Virus record (IMG/VR): IMGVR_UViG_3300035661_000306
Span: 1 to 25,590 of that record
Reading direction: 5' to 3' (one strand)
Origin: a virus
DNA: 25,590 bases
Shown: positions 15,908-23,282 of the stretch, in pieces
Layout of the letters: each line of letters begins with the position of its first letter
Position numbering within the stretch: position 1 is the stretch's first letter
The notes under the pieces: generated by a model
Told to the model about the DNA's origin: nothing
Databases searched by the model: none
What the model saw: only the letters and a program-made list of their open reading frames with translations
Position numbers and translations under genes: made by a program

Positions 15908-17107
15908 ATGGCATTTAATCCATACAGCTACCGCACCCGTGTCTATCCCACGTTGCGTGATTTTTATAATTTGTGCGACAAGGCCGACAGCCCTAATATT
16001 AAGAATCGCGATATCGTCAGCTTTTTCCGGACGATTCGGAGGCCGTTGGTAATCAACACCAAACTAAAGGGCGTTGTTGGGACACGCAAGGCGGCGCTCG
16101 AGTGTTTTGATTGGGAGATAGTGGTTGAGGATGCGAACAAATTTGATGCATGCACGATAACCACTCGCACCAAGCGTGAAATTAATAAACTGATTGCCCG
16201 GCAACTTGACCACGTGCTCTATGGTAAGTTCCTCGCAGAACTTTTGGTTGTCACTGATATGAGCGGCGGAAAGACACAGCAGCTTGTTAAGGTCAACAGA
16301 ATTTTGCAGCCGTGGAAGTTTGACGTGCTTGATGACAAGCTCTATCTCATTGAGCAGAATATATTAACGCCTACATCGCTCGGTTATAAAGTTACCGAAG
16401 TAACAGACCAGACTAATTATCTATTAACCTATGAGGATGAGGAGGAGCCCGGAGGCCTGTTGCGAGGTATAATCATAGACGAGATAATGCGCTATGACAT
16501 GCTACTGGAAAATGCAAATTATTTGAGAAAGCTCAAGGGCATTCTCCAGATTGTGAACAAGGGAGGCTCAGACGAGGATCAGGCAGCAGCGGAAAGTGCC
16601 GCGCAAACAGTCATTCGTGACAACTATGTTGTTACGAGCGATTCAATAGAGTTTAAGTTGAATGAAATTGCAAAGGCCGGCTCTGCGGGCTTTGAAACAT
16701 TTTCAAAATCGATTCAGGATGAAATCACTATCGCAGTGCTTGGCCAGGCCAATACAACACAGCTGCCACACTCCGGTGGAAGCCGTGCAGCCCTGCAGGT
16801 TCAGAAAATGATTTCAGCGGATTTATTTTACAGCGATATGAACCGGGTTGAGACGTTAATCAACCGTTATCTGTTGCTCGACTATCGGTTGAACTATGAT
16901 TCAAACGCTGATGAATCGCCGTATCGCTTTCGATTCAATCTTGAGCAGGAGGAGGATGTCGAGAAAAATGCGATTGCAATTCGCGAGATTCTAAACTCAG
17001 GCATTCCGCTTATAATTGAGGAGATTTATAAGAAGCTTGGCTTCAGTGTTCCATCTAAAGGAGATAGAACTCTTGGCGGGTCATTCGTTGCGACGAGTAG
17101 TGTCTGA
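15908..17107 (+). CDS. Portal protein (DUF935, Mu gp29-like)
   Basis: From the ATG at 15908 (GAGG six bases upstream) the product is about 399 aa, close to the lower range of DUF935 portals. Characteristic stretches are VVGTRKAALECFDWEIVV (about residues 55-72), LHVLYGK-like DHVLYGKFLAEL, LQPWKFDVLDDKLYL, the helix-rich KSIQDEITIAVLGQANTT and FRFNLEQEEDVEKNAIAIRE near the C-terminus. The protein would form the 12-subunit ring through which DNA enters and leaves the head. It directly follows terminase and overlaps the next gene by one base (TGATG). Confidence 0.85.
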   Translation: MAFNPYSYRTRVYPTLRDFYNLCDKADSPNIKNRDIVSFFRTIRRPLVINTKLKGVVGTRKAALECFDWEIVVEDANKFDACTITTRTKREINKLIARQLDHVLYGKFLAELLVVTDMSGGKTQQLVKVNRILQPWKFDVLDDKLYLIEQNILTPTSLGYKVTEVTDQTNYLLTYEDEEEPGGLLRGIIIDEIMRYDMLLENANYLRKLKGILQIVNKGGSDEDQAAAESAAQTVIRDNYVVTSDSIEFKLNEIAKAGSAGFETFSKSIQDEITIAVLGQANTTQLPHSGGSRAALQVQKMISADLFYSDMNRVETLINRYLLLDYRLNYDSNADESPYRFRFNLEQEEDVEKNAIAIREILNSGIPLIIEEIYKKLGFSVPSKGDRTLGGSFVATSSV

Positions 17108-17664
17108 TGGATTTTACAAGTCTCCTGAATATAGCCGGTCAGGAAGTCCTTTCCGATATCATAGAGAACATTCAGGCCGGGCACGATTATAACGGGAAGA
17201 GTTACCAATATTCAACCAAAGCATTTTGGATGCCATATAATCCACGGCTGTATAAATTATTAGGCGGCAAAGAGGAAGCTGAGGCGGGTAAGCTTTTCAG
17301 AATAACCGCAAACCCGTGGACTGGCAGATTGGGTATATTGATGCTCGAGGGCGAGGGTTACAACGCATTCAAGAAGAAAGTATATCCGGGCGCTTACAAT
17401 CACTTTCTTACAATCACCGGCAGCATGTTGCGTGGTATGCGGGTTATTCGCAAACAACAGGAGTCGCTCACCATCGGGTGGACTGATGCAAGGAACATTG
17501 CCAAAGCATTCTACCTCAACGTCGCTGGTGCAGGAAAGGGCAAAATGCTTTGGAAATTTTTGGGCATTACCGAAAAGCAGAAACAAGAACTATGCAAGCA
17601 TCTTCAGGTTGAGGCGAGCAAAATTGTTTCTTCCGCCATAGATGATGCGTTTAAAAATAAATGA
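17107..17664 (+). CDS. Mu gpG-like virion morphogenesis protein
   Basis: The 185-aa protein matches the pattern of phage virion morphogenesis proteins related to Mu gpG and P2 tail-completion proteins: an N-terminal helix (LLNIAGQEVLSDIIENI), a basic middle, GSMLRGMRVIRKQQESLTIGW, then the tell-tale KFLGITEKQKQEL before a final helix. These proteins act in head-tail joining. It starts on the last base of the portal stop codon. In Mu the F protein sits between portal and G; here that gene is missing at this place (see the gene at 23848-24498). Confidence 0.75.
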   Translation: MDFTSLLNIAGQEVLSDIIENIQAGHDYNGKSYQYSTKAFWMPYNPRLYKLLGGKEEAEAGKLFRITANPWTGRLGILMLEGEGYNAFKKKVYPGAYNHFLTITGSMLRGMRVIRKQQESLTIGWTDARNIAKAFYLNVAGAGKGKMLWKFLGITEKQKQELCKHLQVEASKIVSSAIDDAFKNK

Positions 17665-17665
17665 G

Positions 17666-17893
17666 CTAATCCTTTTTAATGGCTCCCCGCAAATGTTTTT
17701 CAATTGCTACTAACAGATATACAGCAGCTCCCAGGCCGAGCGACAGCAATGCCGGGGTGACGGTCATTGAGACCGCAATAAAATCAACCTTGAACGCATA
17801 GTATATTGAAACGAAAATGCCGACGAAGCCCAGAACGATGAGGAGCTGAGCAATTGCGAGCATTCCATAATTAGGCGCTATCTCCTTAACCAT
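17666..17893 (-). CDS. Two-TM membrane protein beside the repressor
   Basis: The 75-aa product has two clear TM segments, about residues 12-33 (LAIAQLLIVLGFVGIFVSIYY) and 40-63 (AVSMTVTPALLSLGLGAAVYLL), with a basic C-terminus. The ATG has a strong AAGGAGG. It follows the repressor gene by 31 bases on the same strand, so it should be expressed in the lysogen; superinfection exclusion is a reasonable guess. Its size would also fit a holin, and it ends two bases from the convergent late gene. No family recognised. Confidence 0.55.
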   Translation of the reverse strand: MVKEIAPNYGMLAIAQLLIVLGFVGIFVSIYYAFKVDFIAVSMTVTPALLSLGLGAAVYLLVAIEKHLRGAIKKD

Positions 17894-17924
17894 ATAACCT
17901 CCTTTTATCTTACCCGCGACCGGG

Positions 17925-18308
17925 CTATGTCTTATGCCGAGATTTAAGTTTTAGATTCTCGGCTACTTTAGTAACTCCATTAACCTGACGAGTGAGTTCA
18001 GATATACCATTACGAAGCGCCTGATTCTCTGCCTCCAATTCCTGCATTCTAGCGTTTTGTGCTTTTGCCATATTTTTACTCGCATCATTCCCAGTTAATA
18101 GCCAATCAATACTGCAACCTAATTCCGATAGCCTAATTAATATTTCAGCACCCGGGGCCCGACCGTCGTATATATACTTCTGGATATTTTGAGGCCTCAT
18201 ACCGAGTGCGATCGCAAACTCCTTCAATGATTTGAAGTTTGCTAGTCCAAAATCACGCATCCTGCTGCCGATTGTATCGGGGCCTGAATGCTCTTTCGCA
18301 ACTCTCAT
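17925..18308 (-). CDS. CI-type repressor
   Basis: This 127-aa protein has an N-terminal XRE/CI helix-turn-helix (LKEFAIALGMRPQNIQKYI, about residues 28-46) with GRAPGAEILIRLSELGCSIDWLLTGND (49-75), a pattern common to CI/Bacteriophage CI repressor N-domains. Instead of an S24 self-cleaving peptidase domain there is a short leucine-zipper-like coiled coil (MQELEAENQALRNGISEL, about 88-105), so RecA-driven self-cleavage is not expected. It is transcribed away from the Cro/transposase operon over a shared operator region and is the likely lysogeny keeper. Confidence 0.85.
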   Translation of the reverse strand: MRVAKEHSGPDTIGSRMRDFGLANFKSLKEFAIALGMRPQNIQKYIYDGRAPGAEILIRLSELGCSIDWLLTGNDASKNMAKAQNARMQELEAENQALRNGISELTRQVNGVTKVAENLKLKSRHKT

Positions 18309-18393
18309 AATAATCTTATTGTATTGTAAATAATGCTTGACTTTAATAATACGATTGTATTATTTTAGAGTCATAAAATTATGACAACAATCT
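18309..18393. promoter_or_regulatory. Switch region: early promoter with operator palindrome
   Basis: A perfect palindrome AATAATAC-GATT-GTATTATT occupies 18345-18364. It overlaps a rightward promoter candidate with TTGACT at 18337-18342 and TATTAT at 18358-18363 (spacer 15, shorter than ideal). A looser related site (TTATT-N8-AATAA, about 18317-18334) lies over a leftward -10 candidate (TACAAT on the minus strand) close to the repressor start. Repressor bound to the palindrome would block the early operon. Confidence 0.65.
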
Positions 18394-18582
18394 ATGCAAA
18401 TAATGAGCTGCCACAAAAGAAAAAAAACATTGAAAGAAATTATCCAGTCTAAAAAGGCCAAGGTGACACAGGAACGCCTTGCAGAGTTGACTGGATATTC
18501 CCAAAGCCAAATCTCCAGAGTCATCAACGGGCAACGCAATAGCCCGGAATTAGAGAGGTTAATTAGAAATGCTATCGCTTGA
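18394..18582 (+). CDS. Cro/Ner-type regulator
   Basis: The 62-aa protein is little more than one helix-turn-helix domain: TQERLAELTGYSQSQISRVINGQ (about residues 28-50), an XRE/Cro-like pattern. It is the first gene of the rightward early operon, opposite the repressor, as Ner in Mu or Cro in lambda. The start may instead be the ATG at 18403. It overlaps the transposase gene by 14 bases. It should turn down the repressor and later the early promoter. Confidence 0.75.
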   Translation: MQIMSCHKRKKTLKEIIQSKKAKVTQERLAELTGYSQSQISRVINGQRNSPELERLIRNAIA

Positions 18583-20497
18583 CGAATATATTCAACAAAC
18601 CGGATTAACTAAGCGGTCGGTCTACCGCAAGTTAGCACAGCGGAACATACTCCGCATGCGAATTGATGGAGAGGTCGTAATTCTTGATGAGAAAGACCTT
18701 ATGCAAATGAGCCTGTCGCACGTGACGAGGGCTCAGATTCTGCAGAACATAAAGACCGACCTCGATTCCATGATTGTGCAGGCCTCTCGATTGATTGAGA
18801 CGAATCAGGCGCAAGAGCGCATTGATTTGATACAGCAGATTTCAGACCAGGCGGATGCATGGGAGGCGAAAGGATTTCCGCTAAAGGGCTACTCTGTAAA
18901 ATCAATCTACAGAAAACTTTTGATTTTGAAAAAGTCGGAGCGACCCACTCCGGAAGCGCTCGCCCGCAGACAACGGTCTGACCGCATGCAGATACGCAAC
19001 AAAGTTCTCTCCCGGAATTTTGAGCGACTGCTGCCGCTCGCGAGCGCACTCTATTTTGAGAATGCCAAACCAAACATCCGGCTGTTGGTTGACCTTATTC
19101 GTGAGTATGCGATGCTGAACGAAGATTTTTACGAGTTCGCATCTATACATAGAGATGTACTCGCGAGGAATTTAAAAAATGCCTTTGAGCAATCCGGATT
19201 CAAGAGCCTGCACCAATTCTTGAACCATCATAACGCATGGCGCGAGAAACTGCCGACAGTTATTGGCGCGTTCACCGATGATATGAATTTCATGGATTGG
19301 ATTGGAGGGGATGACCACAAATCTGACGTCTCGGGTGTTTGGGTTTATGACCCAGTTGCCGGAAAGAACGTGATGAAGCAGGTGCAGACCTGGGCGTGGA
19401 TTGAAATGAAAACACAACGTGTGCTTGCCCGTGTGACCAAAGCCGGGCCGATCACCTCCGAGGACGTGATTAAATCGGTTATAGAGGTCGTACTAAAATA
19501 CGGCCTGCCTAATTGCGGGTTCATAGTTGACAATGGTGTGGGCTATTCCGAAGAGGTAAAGCGTTTTTTTCTTCGCCTCGAATCACACAAGGCAATTTTG
19601 AAACCGTCGAAAGGTTACACCCCGACAAACAAAGCAAACCTTGAGCGGATATTCAGGTACTGGAAAGAGGAGATGGATGCCTTTTATAATAATTTTGTCG
19701 GCCCCGACAAGCGCTTGGAATCACGTCACTCCGGATTGGTTCTCTCGCCTGAGCCGTGCGAAATTTCGATTGATGAATATGACCGGAACATCGAACAGTT
19801 CCTCAACGGCTTCTATTCGAGCCGCCATCGCAGGAGAATCATAAATGGTAAGGCGGTTAATCTATCAATCGCTGAGATGTATGACCAACTTTATCAGAAT
19901 TTTACTCCAGATTTTTCGATTAATGGAGCAAAGATTCGCTACGCACTTTGTGACGAATATGTTAAGCCGTTTGATTCTAAGATAATTATCAAGGGGCATA
20001 CCTACATTGAGACAGAGGCGCTTCCAGTTTCATTCAACGGACAAAATTTCAAAGTTTTTTACAACCGGTTTGACCCATCCGAAATTGATATATACGCGCT
20101 TGACCTATTGATTGACCGGACAACGGGAGAGGTGTGGAACCGTGGCGACTTTGTTGCCACCCTCAAAAACATTCGGATGGCAGATAATAAATATAAAATT
20201 GTTGCTGAAGCACGCAAGCGTGCTCAGAAGGCACACAAGCAGCTTGCCGAGGCTATTGTCGGCGAGCAGGTTGAAATAACCGGCGCCCTCCCGGTTAATG
20301 TTGGAGTTGCGGGTGATGTTCACGACCAACGCATTGAATTTGTAAGAGACGTGAAGGCACAACTTGGACACGCCCTTTCACATATATCGATTGAGCCTAT
20401 AAGCGCTCAGCAAGGCGAAATAGGAACACCGGCTGAAACAGCGACTCCGTTAGTTGACGAGTCCGATGCGGTGAGTTGGACAATAGACGAGGACTAA
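18569..20497 (+). CDS. MuA-like DDE transposase
   Basis: This 642-aa protein would cut the phage ends and join them to new target DNA in replicative transposition. The N-terminus has a helix-turn-helix (LTKRSVYRKLAQRNI, residues 13-27). The catalytic RNase H-like core (rve type) has FMDWIGGDDH with Asp249, FIVDNG with Asp321, and NKANLERIFRYW with Glu359, giving a D-71-D-37-E core. A beta-barrel-like region follows (IKGHTYIETEALPVSF, about 475-495), and the C-terminus ends acidic. Length is close to MuA. AGAGAGG precedes the ATG by ten bases. The next genes contain no MuB-like ATPase. The likely target sites are the inverted motifs at the element ends. Confidence 0.92.
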   Translation: MLSLDEYIQQTGLTKRSVYRKLAQRNILRMRIDGEVVILDEKDLMQMSLSHVTRAQILQNIKTDLDSMIVQASRLIETNQAQERIDLIQQISDQADAWEAKGFPLKGYSVKSIYRKLLILKKSERPTPEALARRQRSDRMQIRNKVLSRNFERLLPLASALYFENAKPNIRLLVDLIREYAMLNEDFYEFASIHRDVLARNLKNAFEQSGFKSLHQFLNHHNAWREKLPTVIGAFTDDMNFMDWIGGDDHKSDVSGVWVYDPVAGKNVMKQVQTWAWIEMKTQRVLARVTKAGPITSEDVIKSVIEVVLKYGLPNCGFIVDNGVGYSEEVKRFFLRLESHKAILKPSKGYTPTNKANLERIFRYWKEEMDAFYNNFVGPDKRLESRHSGLVLSPEPCEISIDEYDRNIEQFLNGFYSSRHRRRIINGKAVNLSIAEMYDQLYQNFTPDFSINGAKIRYALCDEYVKPFDSKIIIKGHTYIETEALPVSFNGQNFKVFYNRFDPSEIDIYALDLLIDRTTGEVWNRGDFVATLKNIRMADNKYKIVAEARKRAQKAHKQLAEAIVGEQVEITGALPVNVGVAGDVHDQRIEFVRDVKAQLGHALSHISIEPISAQQGEIGTPAETATPLVDESDAVSWTIDED

Positions 20498-20502
20498 AAT
20501 GT

Positions 20503-20913
20503 ATGGACAGAAAAGTTTTTGACACTGGAAGCGAGTGCGAATCCGGGCACGAATTGATACGGTTCAGCGGGCTTAATTGTCCTCTATGCATAGAACGTAA
20601 AGCTTGGAACGAAGCCTCTGAAAGTTGGGTCGTTACGCTCGATGGTATGATGCGACTGAATAACGATTATTTGATTTCGGATGCCAGCAAACAGGCTGAA
20701 ATTGAGAGTATAAAGACGCAATATGCTAACATCCAGAAGCTTATCTCAGACAAATCGATTTTGCAATACAATAGACTTCAAAAAGTCCTGTTCGAGTATC
20801 AAAGTTCAATCGCGCTTAAAAACTCACTCATAAGTGAGTTAGATAAAGAAATTATTGAACTAAAAAAAATGGTTATCGGATACAGGACACGTTTACAGAT
20901 TACTAACTTATAA
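20503..20913 (+). CDS. Zinc-ribbon plus coiled-coil early protein
   Basis: From the ATG at 20503 the product is 136 aa. An N-terminal C-x3-H-x9-C-x2-C set (CESGH ... CPLC) could bind zinc, and the second half is a long coiled coil (about residues 55-130, EIESIKTQYANIQKLISDK then LISELDKEIIELKKMV). It takes the place directly after the transposase where Mu has its B gene, but has no Walker A motif or other ATPase sign. Function is unknown; a transposition accessory role is only suggested by position. Confidence 0.6.
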   Translation: MDRKVFDTGSECESGHELIRFSGLNCPLCIERKAWNEASESWVVTLDGMMRLNNDYLISDASKQAEIESIKTQYANIQKLISDKSILQYNRLQKVLFEYQSSIALKNSLISELDKEIIELKKMVIGYRTRLQITNL

Positions 20914-20926
20914 TAAAGGAGCGAAA

Positions 20927-21283
20927 ATGGAAACTTTAGCAATTGGTCAGACTGGACTTATCACGTTAAACGAGGGCATTGAAAAAATGTCCCCAAAAAA
21001 ACAAAAAGCGGTTATCGTTGATAACTGCAGAGACCTAATTATTCAAGTTACCGAAGCTATGAGCGAAATAAATGCCGCAAGGGCTGAGGAGAAACAATTA
21101 ACTGAATGGCTCGCCCGGACAAAGGAAGGCAAAAGGCTAAAAGCTTTGAAGTCTATTCAACGTAATCAGAAAAAGGCGTCTGATACTCTTTTGCAGCAAT
21201 ATGCGGGAATGCTAAAGTTAGCTACGGCGCTTGGGTTCAACGTGACGGATGAGCTCAAAAAAATGGAGCGCATCAATGGCTGA
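20927..21283 (+). CDS. Hypothetical early protein
   Basis: The 118-aa product is helical and charged, with EINAARAEEKQLTEWLARTK (about residues 47-66) and a lysine-rich RLKALKSIQRNQKKA; it is likely a small DNA-associated or coiled-coil protein. A good GGAGCGAAA precedes the ATG. It overlaps the GemA-like gene by eight bases. No family recognised. Confidence 0.6.
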   Translation: METLAIGQTGLITLNEGIEKMSPKKQKAVIVDNCRDLIIQVTEAMSEINAARAEEKQLTEWLARTKEGKRLKALKSIQRNQKKASDTLLQQYAGMLKLATALGFNVTDELKKMERING

Positions 21284-21737
21284 GTTCAACCGGAATCGAT
21301 GCAACGCAATGCTCCACCTACTGAGCCGCAAGATTTGCGGCTCAGATATGGCGCTTCGGTCGATGTTAGAAGCTCAGGGTCATTCATCGACATTAGAGCT
21401 AACGGATGCAGAGGCGAAGGAGATGCAGCATCAACTTTCTGATGCTCTTGCGAAGGCAAACGCTTCGCTGAACTCTATTAGCGATTCTGATAATCAAATG
21501 ACCCTAAGCCAACGCAGTGCCATTATCAGAATTGCCAGGTATGAATTTTACTGGACTCCGCAAGCAACCTTTTCATACATACTTGGAACCTGCCCTCACC
21601 TGCGTAGCCAATTGAGCAAACACGAGATAAAAATTTCAAAGCTCGGCGCACTCTATCAAATCATGTCGTTAGAGGATGCCGACAAAGTTATTAAACGTCT
21701 TGATAAAATAAAGGATAGGAATGATGAAGCGAATTGA
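21276..21737 (+). CDS. GemA-like regulator (Mu gp16, DUF1018 type)
   Basis: From the ATG at 21276 (GGAG eight bases upstream) the product is about 153 aa. It has the two-part pattern of Mu gp16/GemA proteins: an N-terminal half with MLHLLSRKICGSDMALRSML and LTDAEAKEMQHQLSDAL, then LSQRSAIIRIARYEFYW and a C-terminal LGALYQIMSLEDADKVIKRL. GemA of Mu affects host gene expression and DNA topology. The gene lies in the early operon as in Mu. A longer start at 21249 would overlap the preceding gene more deeply and has no better ribosome site. Confidence 0.65.
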   Translation: MAEFNRNRCNAMLHLLSRKICGSDMALRSMLEAQGHSSTLELTDAEAKEMQHQLSDALAKANASLNSISDSDNQMTLSQRSAIIRIARYEFYWTPQATFSYILGTCPHLRSQLSKHEIKISKLGALYQIMSLEDADKVIKRLDKIKDRNDEAN

Positions 21738-21924
21738 GGAAATGGAGCTGAACCTCAACGATGTGATTGCGGAAGCAAAGGAAATGTTTCCGAACTCTGA
21801 CACCTGGGCGCAGGACTATCTTGACGAAATGCGCACGAGATGGACAATGCCAAACGGGCAAAAAATGTCCGTCATGTTACGATATAGTTTGATTTCCCTC
21901 CTCGCATGTTTTTACAAAAACTAA
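21721..21924 (+). CDS. Small hypothetical early protein
   Basis: The 67-aa product is acidic at its N-terminus (MMKRIEEMELNLNDVIAEAK) with a hydrophobic C-terminal helix (YSLISLLACFY). Two adjacent ATG codons (21721 and 21724) compete as start. It overlaps the end of the GemA-like gene and is part of the tightly packed early operon. Not recognised. Confidence 0.5.
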   Translation: MMKRIEEMELNLNDVIAEAKEMFPNSDTWAQDYLDEMRTRWTMPNGQKMSVMLRYSLISLLACFYKN

Positions 21925-21931
21925 GGTCAAC

Positions 21932-22147
21932 ATGTCAGATGAATTAAAATATAAAATCAACGACCCGGTTATCTATGCCGGAGCAAATTACACCGTGGTT
22001 CAATCCGGGCCCCGAAAATTGAAATTGCGGAGCTGCAGAGATGCAAGCCTTATTGTTGGCACTAATCCAGATGACCCGATGCTGACACCGGGGCAGATTA
22101 TTAATTTAATCGGAAGCGCAAAGAGGGAATCAAATGAAAAAGAGTAA
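21932..22147 (+). CDS. Small hypothetical early protein
   Basis: This 71-aa protein has a beta-rich, SH3-like look: KINDPVIYAGANYTVVQSGP then KLKLRSCRD. It begins seven bases after the previous stop and overlaps the next gene by 14 bases. Not recognised. Confidence 0.5.
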   Translation: MSDELKYKINDPVIYAGANYTVVQSGPRKLKLRSCRDASLIVGTNPDDPMLTPGQIINLIGSAKRESNEKE

Positions 22148-22346
22148 CGTGCCTGATGCATTCGGGCCAGTGATTAAGCCTGAGATTAAAGAGACTACCG
22201 AGGACTATAGAACTCTTCCGCTGTTTGCCACGATTGATAGATCGAACAGTGATGAGCCTAAAAATTCAGAAGAACATAAAAATGAGGAGCTCGCTGAACA
22301 GAGACCGGAGGTAAAGAGATTGGAGCAAGAGAGTGAGAAGCATTAA
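22134..22346 (+). CDS. Small acidic hypothetical protein
   Basis: The 70-aa product is highly charged and probably disordered in its second half (SDEPKNSEEHKNEELAEQ). It overlaps the preceding gene and, by 14 bases, the Com-like zinc finger gene. Function unknown; an anti-restriction or regulatory role cannot be shown. Confidence 0.45.
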   Translation: MKKSNVPDAFGPVIKPEIKETTEDYRTLPLFATIDRSNSDEPKNSEEHKNEELAEQRPEVKRLEQESEKH

Positions 22347-22458
22347 GGTCGTTTGTAAAAAATGTGAATGGACTGGGCTTCGCAAAGCTGCTTCGGTTCA
22401 CCGGGTTTGTCCGAAATGTAAATCAGCGGTTATCGTTAAAAATAAAAATAGATTATGA
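22333..22458 (+). CDS. Com-like zinc-finger protein
   Basis: This 41-aa reading frame starts with GTG at 22333, with GGAG seven bases upstream. It has two CxxC pairs (CKKC at 8-11, CPKC at 26-29) separated by 14 residues, followed by SAVIVKN. This closely resembles the zinc finger of Mu Com, which activates translation of the DNA-modification gene mom. As with com and mom, the next frame overlaps its end (TTATGA), and here that next frame looks like the start of a DNA methyltransferase. The match is from pattern and context; a generic zinc ribbon is the alternative. Confidence 0.65.
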   Translation: MRSIKVVCKKCEWTGLRKAASVHRVCPKCKSAVIVKNKNRL

Positions 22459-22682
22459 ATTTAAGTAACTCGAAAGATTATCAGGTAGTAAGTCTATTTT
22501 CAGGCGTATGAATGTTTGACGTGGGCGCAATGTTCGCAGGAATTGATACTCTTTATATAAACACTGAATGTATCTGCGCAATCAATTCCGCGACGGTTAA
22601 TGGATTAATCACTGTTCGCCTTTCCTCCGGAGAGGTTTTTCATGTAATTGCAAGTTTTGAAGAATTTTTTCAACCAGCATAG
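22455..22682 (+). pseudogene. Remnant of C5 cytosine methyltransferase start
   Basis: The ATG at 22455 overlaps the Com-like stop. The frame reads YQVVSLFSGV, then a TGA at 22509-22511, then MFDVGAMFAGIDT, which together match motif I of cytosine-C5 methyltransferases (SLFSG-GG-D-G...AG) with the first glycine of GG replaced by a stop and the second by Met. After this, homology is lost; catalytic PCQ and ENV motifs are absent. Total frame is 75 codons to TAG at 22680. The part after the stop may be a small gene of its own (see next entry). Confidence 0.5.
22512..22682 (+). CDS. Possible small protein after the methylase remnant
   Basis: This 56-codon frame begins at ATG 22512. Its second part, LYINTECICAINSATVNGLITVRLSSGEVFHVIASFEEFF, shown here as pieces LYINTECICAI, LITVRLSSGEVF and SFEEFF, has the shape of small FlbD-like beta proteins known in many phages. 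There is no strong ribosome-binding site, so it might be a fusion point left by deletion of the methyltransferase body rather than a working gene. Confidence 0.35.
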   Translation: MFDVGAMFAGIDTLYINTECICAINSATVNGLITVRLSSGEVFHVIASFEEFFQPA

Positions 22683-22733
22683 ATAGAAGTAATTAACAAC
22701 GATTTTCCAATCAACAAATGGTAGAGGTTAAAA

Positions 22734-23228
22734 ATGGATATAAAATCATTCGACGATTTGGGCTTATCACTGAGCAAACTTGCACAGGTGGAAAGCTCAA
22801 TTTATAAACTCGAGAACGATATGAATAAACTTATCGATTCTGTCAAAGCAAAATATGCTGAAAAATCAGAACAGTTGCGCACCGAACAAGTTTCTCTTCG
22901 CACCGACATTGAGGTTTTTTGCAGGCAGAACAAGGAAGAGTTTGAGAAACAGCGCTCTCGCGAGTTTCCGCACGGGACAGTTGCCTTTCGCAACAATCCT
23001 CCAAAAGTCGCACAGTTGAGCAGAAAATTTTCAGTGGCGACGAGCCTTGAGCTTGTAAAAAAAATCATGAAAAAATATATCCGCACGAGAGATGAAATCA
23101 ATAAGGAAATGATTCTCGCCGATTATGCGGGTAAAATTATTGATGATAAAAAGCTGGCATCTGTAGGCCTCCGAATAGACAGCGAGGAATCTTTTTCAAT
23201 CGATGTAAAACGTGAAGAGCTTAATTAA
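22734..23228 (+). CDS. Gam-like host-nuclease inhibitor
   Basis: The 164-aa product has the Mu Gam plan: an N-terminal coiled coil (SSIYKLENDMNKLIDSVKAKY, then EQLRTEQVSLRTDIEVFC), then the conserved core FPHGTVAFRNNPPKV (around residues 78-92) and a C-terminal helix-strand part (LASVGLRIDSEESFSIDV). Mu Gam dimers bind double-stranded DNA ends and block host exonucleases such as RecBCD; it is related to bacterial Ku. The ATG has AGAGG upstream. It is placed late in the early operon. Confidence 0.85.
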   Translation: MDIKSFDDLGLSLSKLAQVESSIYKLENDMNKLIDSVKAKYAEKSEQLRTEQVSLRTDIEVFCRQNKEEFEKQRSREFPHGTVAFRNNPPKVAQLSRKFSVATSLELVKKIMKKYIRTRDEINKEMILADYAGKIIDDKKLASVGLRIDSEESFSIDVKREELN

Positions 23229-23244
23229 TTAAATTCCTCCACCG

Positions 23245-23264
23245 GGGCGGGTAAGCTCCCGCCC
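23245..23264 (+). terminator. GC-rich hairpin after gam
   Basis: GGGCGGG at 23245-23251 and CCCGCCC at 23258-23264 form a perfect 7-bp stem with the loop TAAGCT. It stands between gam and the next gene and is followed by ATCTTATT, not a clean T run, so it is more likely an attenuator or RNA-processing or stabilising element than a full stop. Confidence 0.5.
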
Positions 23265-23282
23265 ATCTTATTAGGAAATATA

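Noticed and set aside
22509-22511. TGA read as a recoded amino acid or alternative genetic code
   Set aside because: Many genes here end in TGA at sensible places, so TGA is a normal stop; the methyltransferase frame also lacks its catalytic body.
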